Origin: Oscillospiraceae bacterium
GTDB taxonomy: Bacteria > Bacillota > Clostridia > Oscillospirales > Oscillospiraceae
Direction of reading: 5' to 3'
DNA length: 64,000 bases
Assembly: GCA_910575695.1 (NCBI GenBank)
Contig: CAJTGJ010000020.1
Coordinates: 1-64,000 of the forward strand
Shown here: piece after piece, positions 57,082-64,000 of the stretch
Position numbering within the stretch: the first letter of the stretch is position 1
Layout of the letters: each line of letters opens with the position of its first letter
Program-made: the position numbers and the translations under genes
Notes under the pieces: model-generated
What the model was told of the DNA's origin: nothing
What the model saw: only the letters and a program-made list of their open reading frames with translations
The model's database searches: none

Positions 57082-58017
57082 TCAAGCGTAAAACGCATGA
57101 GCTCCAATTGTCGTGATATAGGGACGATTCTTAGACGCGTAGCAGGACAGGCCCGCCTGAGCGAAGAACAACGCGTTGGGCAGAAGGTCCGCTCCATCCA
57201 TGACCAGCTTCGCCGCGATCACGGATTCCGCGTTGGGCGTCCTGTTCAGCGTGCCGTTGATGGCGGGGCTGAACTGGTTCTTCTGATACAGCACATCGTA
57301 GATGTTGTTGGGGAACAGCGGGCTTTTCACCCGGTTCATCACCACGTTGCCCACCGCGATCTTGCCGTTCAGGACCTGGTTGCCGCTCTCAGCGTTGATG
57401 ATGCGGGACAGCCAGTACAGGGTATCCGCGTTATAGCTGCTGTCGCCGGACTGGATATAGACGCCCTCGGAAGCGCTGCGGCGGCTGAGGAGCACCGAGC
57501 CGTTATAGCCCACATCCAGGTTGAACACCCGGGCCAGCACCCGAACGGGAGCGGCAATGGAGTTGTTCAACGTGATAATGCCATCCTTCGCATAGAGATA
57601 GCGGCCATTGGCCACAATATACGGGGTCCCGGCAGAAACCGTCATGTTGAGGGTCTCCTGCACCACATTCGCGGTGTTCCCCGCCGCGTCCACAACCTGC
57701 TCCACCCGGGCGGAGCTGACGGTGACAACACCGTTGGCCTCCTCCACCGTGGCCGCCGGGTCCAGCATGGACACGAAGGAACGCACGGTAATATAGGTGA
57801 CGCCGTTGCGGATCTGGTACTCTACGGACTGCTGCGGCACGCCGTCCAGGCGGATGGCGCTTTGCGAAGCAGCCTCTACAGTGGCTACGATGGAGGATGG
57901 ATCAATGGAGGGCGTAGAACCCGCCTGCTGATCATCCAGCGGCGCGGCCACCGCAGGAAGGATAAAGCTCACGACAGCGAGGGAGGCCAGCAAGGAACTG
58001 ACTGCTCGTGTTTTCAT
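57082..58017 (-). CDS. SleB-type cell-wall hydrolase with copper-amine-oxidase-like domain
   Basis: 311 residues. A signal peptide (to about AVAA, 25), a beta-rich PF07833-type segment (VTYITVRSFVSMLDP and APVRVLARVF), and a SleB/CwlJ Hydrolase_2 domain (about 200-310): YWLSRIINAESGNQVLNGKIAVGNVVMNRV, FPNNIYDVLYQKNQFSPA, SVIAAKLVMDGAD. The Glu in NAESG is the expected lytic residue. It cuts peptidoglycan, as in spore germination or wall turnover. A paralogue lies 180 bases upstream. A WalR-like repeat overlaps its promoter. Confidence 0.88.
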   Translation of the reverse strand: MKTRAVSSLLASLAVVSFILPAVAAPLDDQQAGSTPSIDPSSIVATVEAASQSAIRLDGVPQQSVEYQIRNGVTYITVRSFVSMLDPAATVEEANGVVTVSSARVEQVVDAAGNTANVVQETLNMTVSAGTPYIVANGRYLYAKDGIITLNNSIAAPVRVLARVFNLDVGYNGSVLLSRRSASEGVYIQSGDSSYNADTLYWLSRIINAESGNQVLNGKIAVGNVVMNRVKSPLFPNNIYDVLYQKNQFSPAINGTLNRTPNAESVIAAKLVMDGADLLPNALFFAQAGLSCYASKNRPYITTIGAHAFYA

Positions 58018-58031
58018 GAAATCTCTCCTTA

Positions 58032-58084
58032 TTACAATTTGCTCTCAAATTGTAACCATATTGTAACCGATTCAAAACCATTTT
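58032..58084 (-). promoter_or_regulatory. Promoter with WalR-like boxes ahead of the SleB-like gene
   Basis: On the plus strand TGTAAC-CATAT-TGTAAC (58051-58067) is a direct repeat with 5-bp spacing, the WalR (YycF) consensus form. TTACAATTTG-CTCT-CAAATTGTAA (58032-58055) overlaps it as a perfect inverted repeat. On the minus strand TTGCAA (about 58088-58083), 17 bp, TACAAT gives a promoter covered by these sites, which suggests repression. Confidence 0.6.
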
Positions 58085-58105
58085 GCAACCCTTTTATGTA
58101 GTCAA

Positions 58106-58142
58106 AATAGCCGAACCTATTCCAAAAATAGGTTCGGCTATT
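58106..58142 (-). terminator. Terminator between the SleB-like genes
   Basis: AATAGCCGAACCTAT (58106-58120) and its complement (58128-58142) form a perfect 15-bp stem. It ends the transcript of the second SleB-like gene. Confidence 0.85.
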
Positions 58143-58199
58143 GTGCTTATTCTATAATTCCGGCGTTTTATCTCCCATATATTTTCCAATATATGGATT

Positions 58200-59015
58200 T
58201 CATCGATAAAACCAGTGACAGCCAATGGTTACAACAAAGTCTTGATTCTCCATGGTCCAGTGGTTGGTGGTCAGCTCAGGGGCAATGAAATACAGGCTGT
58301 CTCCCGCTGCCCGGGCGCCGTCCAGCACCAGTTTTGCCGCCAGCACACTCTCCAGGGTGGGCTCATGATAGACGGTGCCGTTTGCCACCGGCTCGAACTG
58401 GATGCCCCATTTCCGGTCGAAGATCACGTCATAAATTGTGTCGGGGAACTCCCGGCTTGCCACCCGGTTGAGCACCACCGTGCCCACCGCGATCTTGCCC
58501 AGCAGCGGCTCCCCCTGGCTCTCCGCCGAGATGATGCGGGACATCCAGTACAGATCCTCCGCCGTATACGCCGGAGCGGAGGCCCGCCCAAGTCCCGGCG
58601 TGAGGGTGATTCCCTCCTTCCGGGACCAGTCCACTGTACCGCCCAGGGCCTCCGCCAGCACCCGGACCGGCACCAGCGTCCGCCCATTCTCCAGCAGCAC
58701 CCCGTCAGGGATGTACAGCGCCCTGTCGTTCACCGTCAGCCACACATCCCCGGGCCGGGCGGAGAGGGTCAGGCCGTCTCCACGCACCCAGGCGGCGCCG
58801 CCCTCCCAGGACACCTCCGCCTCCGGGGCCAGCAGTCCGGCCACCGTGCGCAGGGACACATATGTGGTGCCGCCCCCCACCAGGCGGGCCTCGGCCTGGG
58901 TCCAGAAGTTCTGCCCCGACACAGACAGCACGTCCACCGCCGACGCGGGCCGGACCAGGGGCAGGGTCAGCGCGGCCGCCAGCACCGTCGTAAGTAAGGC
59001 TTTCCGAAGTTTCAT
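58200..59015 (-). CDS. SleB-type cell-wall hydrolase, paralogue
   Basis: 271 residues from the ATG at 59015 (AAGGAG upstream). A signal peptide (to ASA, about 27), a copper-amine-oxidase N domain (LLENGRTLVPVRVLAEALGGTVDW, about 107-130), and the Hydrolase_2 domain (YWMSRIISAESQGEPLLGKIAVGTVVLNRV, then FPDTIYDVIFDRKWGIQFEP and SVLAAKLVLDGAR). It has the same domain order as the 57-kb gene and arose by duplication. Separate promoter and terminator, so the two are controlled apart. Confidence 0.88.
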   Translation of the reverse strand: MKLRKALLTTVLAAALTLPLVRPASAVDVLSVSGQNFWTQAEARLVGGGTTYVSLRTVAGLLAPEAEVSWEGGAAWVRGDGLTLSARPGDVWLTVNDRALYIPDGVLLENGRTLVPVRVLAEALGGTVDWSRKEGITLTPGLGRASAPAYTAEDLYWMSRIISAESQGEPLLGKIAVGTVVLNRVASREFPDTIYDVIFDRKWGIQFEPVANGTVYHEPTLESVLAAKLVLDGARAAGDSLYFIAPELTTNHWTMENQDFVVTIGCHWFYR

Positions 59016-59123
59016 CACATATCACTCCTTGAAGTTATGACAAAATTGTAACTTTTCCAGCCCGATGCCGCAAGTCTAAATGTTTTCCAGCCCAAGCTGA
59101 TTTTTCCATTGGGAAAAAGGCGC

Positions 59124-59153
59124 AAAAAAGCCGCCCGGCACCGCCGGACGGCT
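59124..59153 (-). terminator. Terminator of the four-gene operon ending at YhcH
   Basis: On the minus strand AGCCGTCCGGC-GGT-GCCGGGCGGCT (one mismatch) followed by TTTTTT. Confidence 0.85.
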
Positions 59154-59166
59154 CTCTTTCCCGCAA

Positions 59167-59631
59167 TCAAAGGAGGCTCTGCTTCACCTTTGCCACGACC
59201 TTGCGCACCGGGGCGGGCTCCCCCGCGGCACAGCCGGGGCGGTGAATGTCGTTGGAGAAGAAAATGCAGTAGCTGCCGGGAGTCACGTCCACAAAGGCCT
59301 CCCCCGTCAAGTCCTGGTAAAAAGTGACATCCTTCCCCTCGGGGTCCTCCTGCACCGTTTCGGCGCCGGTGTAGGGCACATAGCCCATCCGCTCCACGCC
59401 GGACACGATGTACTGAATGTCCAGATAGTCGTCGTGGCGCTCCGGGCAGCGGTCCCCGGCGGGCTGGGTGGTAAAGTCCTGGATCATCACATAGATGTCC
59501 TTCCCCTGAAGCTCATAGGTCCCGGCCTCCATCTGGGCCGCGTCGTGGTCCGCGATCCAGTCCAGCGCAGTCTGGATGGCGGCGGGGTACTTGTACGGGC
59601 TGGTTTTGGCATGGGCAGAGGCGAAAATCAT
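59167..59631 (-). CDS. YhcH/YjgK/YiaL-family protein
   Basis: 154 residues from the ATG at 59631 (AAGGAG nine bases upstream). DUF386 jelly roll with ERHDDYLDIQYIVSGVERMGY (about 68-88) and FVDVTPGSYCIFFSNDIHRPGC (about 115-136), carrying the His/Glu metal site. Relatives include NanQ, which speeds sialic acid anomer change, and the beta subunit of evolved beta-galactosidase. The sugar is unknown here. Last gene of a four-gene unit. Confidence 0.87.
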   Translation of the reverse strand: MIFASAHAKTSPYKYPAAIQTALDWIADHDAAQMEAGTYELQGKDIYVMIQDFTTQPAGDRCPERHDDYLDIQYIVSGVERMGYVPYTGAETVQEDPEGKDVTFYQDLTGEAFVDVTPGSYCIFFSNDIHRPGCAAGEPAPVRKVVAKVKQSLL

Positions 59632-59673
59632 GGTCAAACACTCCTTATAATAAATATTTGCCGATCTGGCAAA

Positions 59674-60267
59674 TCAGCTCCTCCACGATACGACATCATC
59701 CAACCCCTTGCGCGGCCGCTCCCTGGGACATTCATCGGGATAGCCGAACGCAACCGCCGCAATCAGCTCCCCGTCACAGTCCAGCCACTGGCACAGCTCC
59801 TCATAGGCGAAATAAATGTCGCAGATCCAGAGACTGCCGATTCCCTTCTCCGCAGCGGCCAGCAGCATATTTTGAATCGAAGCGCTGACAGATTGAATGT
59901 TGCAGATTTCATAAACACGTTCTTCCAGCGTCAGCTCCGCGAAAATCCCCTTCCCCAGTGAGTTGGTGACAAAAACCACCACCGGCGCTTCCGCCATGAT
60001 ATCCACCGTGTATTTTGCCGCGGCGATATGCTGTCTGCTCTGGGGCAGCAGCGCAATGCCGTTTTCTTCCCGCTCAATTCCCCGGCGGAACGCGTTCAGC
60101 ATTTCCTCCTTGGCGGTTCCCTGAATGACAATGTATTTCCACGGCTGTCTGTTTTTGGAGGACGGGGCTTTGATCCCGCTCTGGATAATCCCTGTCAGAT
60201 CTTCCCGGGATATCGGCTTATGGAGAAATTTCCTGATGCTCCGCCTGTCATAAATCGCGGAAATCAT
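59674..60267 (-). CDS. Nitroreductase-family flavoprotein
   Basis: 197 residues. RRSIRKFLHKPI (FMN phosphate contacts, about 8-19), APSSKNRQPWKYIVI (about 34-48), and EKGIGSLWICDI near 142 are typical. It binds FMN and uses NAD(P)H to reduce nitro or quinone compounds or enones; the physiological substrate is unknown. It lies 14 bases after the TSCPD gene. Confidence 0.9.
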   Translation of the reverse strand: MISAIYDRRSIRKFLHKPISREDLTGIIQSGIKAPSSKNRQPWKYIVIQGTAKEEMLNAFRRGIEREENGIALLPQSRQHIAAAKYTVDIMAEAPVVVFVTNSLGKGIFAELTLEERVYEICNIQSVSASIQNMLLAAAEKGIGSLWICDIYFAYEELCQWLDCDGELIAAVAFGYPDECPRERPRKGLDDVVSWRS

Positions 60268-60281
60268 GGGCAGGCTCCGGC

Positions 60282-60527
60282 TTACCGGGCGGATTTCAGC
60301 GCCTGGGCCAGCTGGTCCGGGCAGGAGGTGGACTTCATGCCGCAGCGGATGCCCTCCATCCGGGCGATGGCGTCCTCCACCTCCATTCCCTTCAGCAGGG
60401 AGGCGATGCCCTTCAGGTTTCCGTTGCAGCCGCCCATCACCCGGACGGCCTGGATGACACCGTCCTCCACATCAATCTCCATCTGCTTGGAGCAAACCCC
60501 TCTGGGCGTATACTGGATGGTATCCAT
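60282..60527 (-). CDS. TSCPD-domain protein (TIGR03905 type)
   Basis: 81 residues from the ATG at 60527. It contains YTPRGVCSKQMEIDV, VRVMGGCNGNLKGI and CGMKSTSCPDQLAQAL, with the TSCPD motif near the end and four Cys in all. The same fold ends class II ribonucleotide reductases and probably binds metal. As a free protein it is common in anaerobic Firmicutes, of unknown function. Confidence 0.88.
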   Translation of the reverse strand: MDTIQYTPRGVCSKQMEIDVEDGVIQAVRVMGGCNGNLKGIASLLKGMEVEDAIARMEGIRCGMKSTSCPDQLAQALKSAR

Positions 60528-60562
60528 TTCGTCATTCTTCCTTTCTGTTTTTCTCTCAGTTG

Positions 60563-61354
60563 TCACAGCACAATCAGCCCATACAGACGGCCCAAACGGG
60601 CCAGCTCCTCACGCTCCAGCCCGCCGGTGCCGTCGTAAAACGCCCGGCCCTGGTAAACCCGTAGCGCCCCCTCCAACAGCTCGGGCACGTCGGCGTACAG
60701 GCACAGCGCCTCCCGCACGGCGTACTGGTGCTGGGCAAAAATATCCACGTCGTCCTCCTCGCGGATGGCGATCTTCACTGCCCCCACCGGGTTGTCCTCG
60801 GCGGCTATGATGTCCTCCAGCAGGTCGGGGCCGCACTCGATCTCCTCCCCCACGTCAATGGTGCGGGTGACAAAGCAGGGCGCGGTCCCGGTGGCGCAGG
60901 GAATCACATCCGGGTCCCTGGCCGTCCGCTCGTAGGGGTGGGAAACCGCCTCCCCCGCCCCCGCCCGGAACAGCGGAATCCGGGCGTACTGGGCCAGCTC
61001 GTCCAGCCGCGCCCCCGCAGCGTCCTCAGGGCAGTCGATGCCGAAAGCTGCCGCGCCCATCCCCTCCGCCACAAACAGGGCGGCCAGCATATGCACACGG
61101 GTGGCGGATTCGCCGTCCCCGTCGCACACCCAGCTCACCCAGGCGGGGGCACAGCCCGCCTCCCGCACCGCAAGCAGGGCGGCGCGGCACTCGGACATGG
61201 TGGTCATTCCGGCAATGTGTACGGGGCCCTGCTCCGGCTCCAGCCGGGCGCGGTATTCCGCCACGATTTTCTCAAAGCCCGTCTCCCCCATGGGGGGCAC
61301 GTCCAGCCCCAGGGGCCCAAGCGTCTGCTTAAATATGGGCACAGAAGCGTCCAT
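60563..61354 (-). CDS. Homocysteine methyltransferase-like TIM-barrel protein
   Basis: 263 residues. GPLGLDVPPMGETGFEKIVAEYR, then IAGMTTMSECRAALLAVREAG and AAFGIDCP resemble the barrel of homocysteine S-methyltransferases, but the zinc Cys pair (GGCC) is not seen. The last 45 residues (PELLEGALRVYQGRAFYDGTG) look like the start of a pterin-binding domain. It may be a decayed or specialised MetH relative. First gene of the TSCPD-nitroreductase-YhcH unit. The ATG at 61354 has AAAGGAG rather far upstream. Confidence 0.5.
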   Translation of the reverse strand: MDASVPIFKQTLGPLGLDVPPMGETGFEKIVAEYRARLEPEQGPVHIAGMTTMSECRAALLAVREAGCAPAWVSWVCDGDGESATRVHMLAALFVAEGMGAAAFGIDCPEDAAGARLDELAQYARIPLFRAGAGEAVSHPYERTARDPDVIPCATGTAPCFVTRTIDVGEEIECGPDLLEDIIAAEDNPVGAVKIAIREEDDVDIFAQHQYAVREALCLYADVPELLEGALRVYQGRAFYDGTGGLEREELARLGRLYGLIVL

Positions 61355-61431
61355 TGTACGACTTCACAACTCCTTTATCATTTACTGGCCTATTATTATA
61401 GCAAACGCGGACAAAGATGGCAAGAGTTTTT

Positions 61432-61495
61432 CCCCGGGAAACGTCCGGGAAACGTCCCGGAAACGCCCCGGAAAACGCCCCCGAAAAGACCGGTC
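61432..61495. repeat. Tandem CCCGGAAACG repeats
   Basis: About five imperfect 11-13-base units (CCCGGGAAACGT, CCGGGAAACGT, CCCGGAAACGC, CCCGGAAAACGCC, CCCGAAAAGACC) in the gap between two divergent genes. Confidence 0.75.
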
Positions 61496-61548
61496 GCAGA
61501 AATCTGCAAATATTTTCCGAAAAAATGGTATTTCCGCACAATAGTCCA

Positions 61549-61577
61549 TTTACATCCTTCGACAAATTTGGTATAAT
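61549..61577 (+). promoter_or_regulatory. Promoter of the DUF3048 gene
   Basis: TTTACA (61549-61554), 17 bp, perfect TATAAT (61572-61577). Confidence 0.75.
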
Positions 61578-61631
61578 GACTGTAATCGCCGTGCGCAGCA
61601 CGGCGGGTCGAGATTGAGGAGGGATCCCTTT

Positions 61632-62714
61632 ATGAAGCGCACGATCTGTCTGTTCACCGCCCTGCTGCTTCTGCTTCTGCTCCTGCCTGCCTGCGGAGAC
61701 ACCAGCAGCGACCCATCCGAACCCCCTGAGACCCAGGCCCTCCCGGAAACATCCGAGCCTACGCCGGAACCCACGCATGAGCCCTCCCAGTATGAGCCCC
61801 TCACCGGCCTGCCCTGCGACGAGGATCTCTCCGGCACACGGCCCGCGGCCGTTATGCTCAACAACTTGAAAAGCGCCCTGCCCCAGCAGGGAAACAGCCA
61901 GGCGGATATCATCTATGAGGTGCTGGCGGAAGGGGGCATCACCCGGATGCTGGGCATATACCAGCACCCGGAACGCGTGGGTCCCATCGGCTCGGTGCGC
62001 TCCGCCCGGCAGTATTTCTGGGAACTGTCCCAGGGCCATAACGCGGTTTTTATCCATGCCGGAGGCAGTCCCGAATTTTATGAGACCAAGAGCCGCCTGG
62101 GCCTGTTCACCGTGGACGGGGTCAACGGCGCTTACTCTCTGGCCGGCGCCGGGATGTTCTGGCGGAACCGGGAGCGCATCGAGGGCCATTATTACGACTA
62201 TGAGCACTCCCTGCTCACTTCCGGCGAGGCCATTGCGGCCATGCTGGAGCAAGAGCAGAAAACCGCCTATGACGAGGGCTTCACCTACGAGATGGCCTTT
62301 GCCGACGACGGCACGCCCTCCGGCGGGAAAAGCGCCGCCACTGTCACCGTCCCCTTTTCCAACTACAAATCCGGCGTATTCCACTACGACCAGGCCTCCG
62401 GGCAGTATCTGGTGGAGGAATACGGCGAACCCTACATCGACGGCAACGATAACACCCAGGTGGCGGTCACCAACCTGATTGTGGTGCAGACCACCTGCAC
62501 CGTGGTGGACAGCGACGGGCGCCTGAACATTGATCTGACCTCCGGCAATGGCTGGTTTGCCTGCGGCGGGCAGATGATCCCCATCACCTGGGAGAAGGGC
62601 TCTCCCGAGCAGCAGCTGCGCTTCTTCACCCAGGACGGCGCTTCCCTTACCCTGGGCCGGGGCAAGAGCTATGTGTGCGTCATCCCCACCACCCGGGAGG
62701 TCACCGCTGAGTAA
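61632..62714 (+). CDS. DUF3048 (YerB-like) lipoprotein
   Basis: 360 residues from the ATG at 61632 (GAGGAGG upstream). A signal ends in the lipobox LLPAC (Cys about 21), followed by an acidic Pro/Thr linker. DUF3048: PLTGLPCDEDLSGTRPAAVMLNNLKSALPQQGNSQADIIYE and GPIGSVRSARQYF (about 50-135), and a C-terminal part with WEKGS and GRGKSYVCVIPTT. YerB of Bacillus has an unknown role at the cell surface. Single-gene unit. Confidence 0.92.
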   Translation: MKRTICLFTALLLLLLLLPACGDTSSDPSEPPETQALPETSEPTPEPTHEPSQYEPLTGLPCDEDLSGTRPAAVMLNNLKSALPQQGNSQADIIYEVLAEGGITRMLGIYQHPERVGPIGSVRSARQYFWELSQGHNAVFIHAGGSPEFYETKSRLGLFTVDGVNGAYSLAGAGMFWRNRERIEGHYYDYEHSLLTSGEAIAAMLEQEQKTAYDEGFTYEMAFADDGTPSGGKSAATVTVPFSNYKSGVFHYDQASGQYLVEEYGEPYIDGNDNTQVAVTNLIVVQTTCTVVDSDGRLNIDLTSGNGWFACGGQMIPITWEKGSPEQQLRFFTQDGASLTLGRGKSYVCVIPTTREVTAE

Positions 62715-62815
62715 ACAGCAATTTTTGTTGAAACAGCTTTCATTTTCCAGCATAGCGCCAGCTCTGCGGCACAAACTACCTTCGTGACGATTTCACTGCG
62801 AAGGAGGCTTGCAGT

Positions 62816-63034
62816 ATGTTTCTGGACAAGATCGCACTGGCCATATCCATCATCGGCGGGCTGAACTGGGGTCTCATCGGACTGTTCAACTTCGACCTGG
62901 TGGCCTTTATCGGCGGCGGCTCCGGCACCTGGTTTTCCCGCATCATCTATGTGATTGTGGGTCTGGCCGCTCTATGGTGCCTCAATCTTCTGTTCCGTCC
63001 CGTCCAGGGGCGGACACGCCACAGCCCTGCGTAA
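62816..63034 (+). CDS. DUF378-family small membrane protein
   Basis: 72 residues with two membrane helices. ISIIGGLNWGLIGLFNFDLVAFIGG (about 10-34) and the second helix YVIVGLAALWCL are the DUF378 pattern. Function unknown in all bacteria. GAAGGAGG precedes the ATG. Confidence 0.93.
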   Translation: MFLDKIALAISIIGGLNWGLIGLFNFDLVAFIGGGSGTWFSRIIYVIVGLAALWCLNLLFRPVQGRTRHSPA

Positions 63035-63036
63035 CG

Positions 63037-63070
63037 AAAATTCCCGGCGCAAACGCGCCGGGAATTTTTT
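63037..63070. terminator. Bidirectional terminator between DUF378 and the phosphodiesterase
   Basis: AAAATTCCCGGCGC and GCGCCGGGAATTTT around AAAC, running into TTTTTT. Confidence 0.92.
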
Positions 63071-63527
63071 ATCGCAGCTCCGTCCGGAACTCGCCGTTAT
63101 TCACCACGACCACCCCGTAGCCCGGGCGGTTGTGGACCCCGCCCGCAGTCCCCGGATTGAACAGCCACACGCCCCGCTCCAGCATATTCAGCGCCTCGTG
63201 AGTGTGTCCGAAGCACACCACGTCGACGCCCTTCTGCCTGCCAGCGTCGACCAGGCGGTCCGTCCCGCTCTTGGCGTGATGGCGGTGCCCGTGGGTCAGC
63301 AGGAAGCGCACGCCCCCCGCCTCCACCACCAGCTCCGTCGGGCCGGCGCAGAAATCGCAGTTGCCCACCACCAGCTCCATAGGGATATCCGGATAGGCAT
63401 CGGACAGGGACTGTCCGTCCCGGTAGTTGTCGCCCAGGAAAAATACCCGCTGAGGGTTTTCCTGGGCGACGGCGTCCAGCATCAGGCTCAGCCGTCCGTG
63501 GGAATCAGAGAAAACTAAAATTTTCAT
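63069..63527 (-). CDS. YfcE-type metallophosphodiesterase
   Basis: 152 residues from the ATG at 63527 (MKILVFSDSHG); ATG 63539 is a possible longer start. Metallophosphatase motifs: DSHG (about 8-11), GDNYRD (about 35), GNCD (about 58), THGHRHH (about 79), GHTH (about 108) and NPGT (about 126). The 152-residue MJ0936/YfcE branch cuts phosphodiesters with Mn or Ni. Its substrate is unknown. Confidence 0.93.
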   Translation of the reverse strand: MKILVFSDSHGRLSLMLDAVAQENPQRVFFLGDNYRDGQSLSDAYPDIPMELVVGNCDFCAGPTELVVEAGGVRFLLTHGHRHHAKSGTDRLVDAGRQKGVDVVCFGHTHEALNMLERGVWLFNPGTAGGVHNRPGYGVVVVNNGEFRTELR

Positions 63528-63583
63528 ATTGGTCACCATTTTCTCCTCCGCACATATACTGAGAGTGAACGGAGGGAAGTCCT

Positions 63584-63844
63584 ATGCCGAATTTTGATGA
63601 ATTCTTGAAGGGAAAACAAGCCGCTCAGCTCATGGGCGACAAGGGGAAGCTGGAAAAGCTCCGGGACGCGCCGGAAACCCAGCAGATCTTCTCCATGCTC
63701 AGCCGGAGCACCGGCGACCTGGAGGCCGCGGCAGGCCGCGCCGCCAAGGGCGACACCGCACAGCTCACCGACGCCATCCGGAAGCTGATGCAGGACCCGG
63801 AGGGCGCCAAGCTGATTCAAAAAATGAAGGACAATTTGATGTAA
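63584..63844 (+). CDS. 86-residue helical protein
   Basis: MPNFDEFLKGKQAAQLMGDKG... It is helical, charged and has no membrane segment. GGAGGGAA precedes the ATG. It is followed 31 bases later by another small gene, with which it probably forms an operon. Small protein pairs of this kind occur in clostridial genomes. No function known to me. Confidence 0.75.
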   Translation: MPNFDEFLKGKQAAQLMGDKGKLEKLRDAPETQQIFSMLSRSTGDLEAAAGRAAKGDTAQLTDAIRKLMQDPEGAKLIQKMKDNLM

Positions 63845-63875
63845 TTAAACCTGCGGCGTCAGGAAGGGGGAAGCC

Positions 63876-64000
63876 ATGAGCGAACTGGAAGAAAAACTGG
63901 AAAACATCCTTGGCAATCCCCAGGCCATGGCGCAGATCATGTCCCTGGCCCAATCGCTGAACCTGGGCGGCTCGGGACAACCCGCCGACGGGACAGACGC
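63876..64000 (+). CDS. Small acidic protein, truncated by the window end
   Basis: The ATG at 63876 follows AAGGGGGGAAG. The first 41 residues read MSELEEKLENILGNPQAMAQ and continue with a MSLAQSLNLGG segment. QAM.QIM.LAQ is typical of DUF-type clostridial proteins whose family I cannot name from this fragment. The end lies outside the window. Confidence 0.7.
   Translation, partial: MSELEEKLENILGNPQAMAQIMSLAQSLNLGGSGQPADGTD

Noticed and set aside
1-64000. CRISPR array, rRNA or complete tRNA gene
   Set aside because: Looked for regularly spaced repeats, rRNA signature strings and cloverleafs; none seen. The only short tandem repeats are at 43.7 and 61.4 kb.

Overview
The window looks like the chromosome of a GC-rich, anaerobic, endospore-forming gut Clostridium relative of the Oscillospiraceae (Flavonifractor / Pseudoflavonifractor / Lawsonibacter type). 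The reasons are Firmicutes-style promoters and strong AGGAGG ribosome sites in a GC-rich genome, a tyrosine T-box, a clostridial-type 6S RNA candidate, rubrerythrin, SleB/SpoIID sporulation-type proteins, DUF1292 and DUF3048 proteins, and a gut-type Tn916-like relic. The genus is an inference; no 16S gene is present.

Layout. 1-2.6 kb is a mobile-element graveyard: an IS5-type transposase end, the XRE/sigma/xis control block of a Tn916-like element whose integrase is gone, and an IS1182 transposase fragment. 2.8-5.8 kb is a copper-efflux operon (csoR, copA with an in-frame copZ). 6-8.7 kb holds a peptidoglycan amidase and an autoregulated GntR/DUF5808 pair. 8.8-12.2 kb is a cupin-SDR-DsrE-cyclase operon divergent from an HxlR regulator. 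12.3-21.3 kb carries a CaCA antiporter, a DivIVA-like coiled-coil protein, an XRE membrane regulator, phosphofructokinase, polyphosphate kinase, an ECF sigma module and a BlaI remnant. 21.4-28.4 kb has a 6S RNA candidate, DUF1292, a class A PBP, an ACT protein, homoserine dehydrogenase and aspartokinase. 28.7-34 kb is an ABC importer without an ATPase plus an aldose-1-epimerase-like gene. 34-43 kb has small membrane proteins, two aminotransferases, a HAD phosphatase, a TetR-ABC exporter operon, a MATE pump and a LacI gene broken by one stop codon. 43-47 kb has a proline-repeat protein, rubrerythrin and a soluble FIST/chemoreceptor pair. 47.2-48.9 kb is an AT-rich acquired Lnt-like gene. 49-55 kb has queA-spoIID and asd-dapA-dapB-tautomerase. 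55-59 kb has a T-box-controlled Nudix-TyrRS reading frame and two SleB-like hydrolases. 59-64 kb has a four-gene redox/unknown operon, DUF3048, DUF378, a phosphodiesterase and two small unknown proteins; the last runs off the window.

How the genes work together. lysC and hom (25-28 kb) plus asd, dapA and dapB (52-55 kb) cover aspartate to homoserine and to tetrahydrodipicolinate, from two loci. Several genes act on the cell wall (PBP1, amidase, SleB pair, SpoIID), and one SleB promoter carries a WalR-like direct repeat. The most unusual theme is three long reading frames (copA, lysC, nudix-tyrS) that each contain a second in-frame start with its own Shine-Dalgarno site, giving a separate C-terminal product. 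Only the lysC case is well known in other bacteria.
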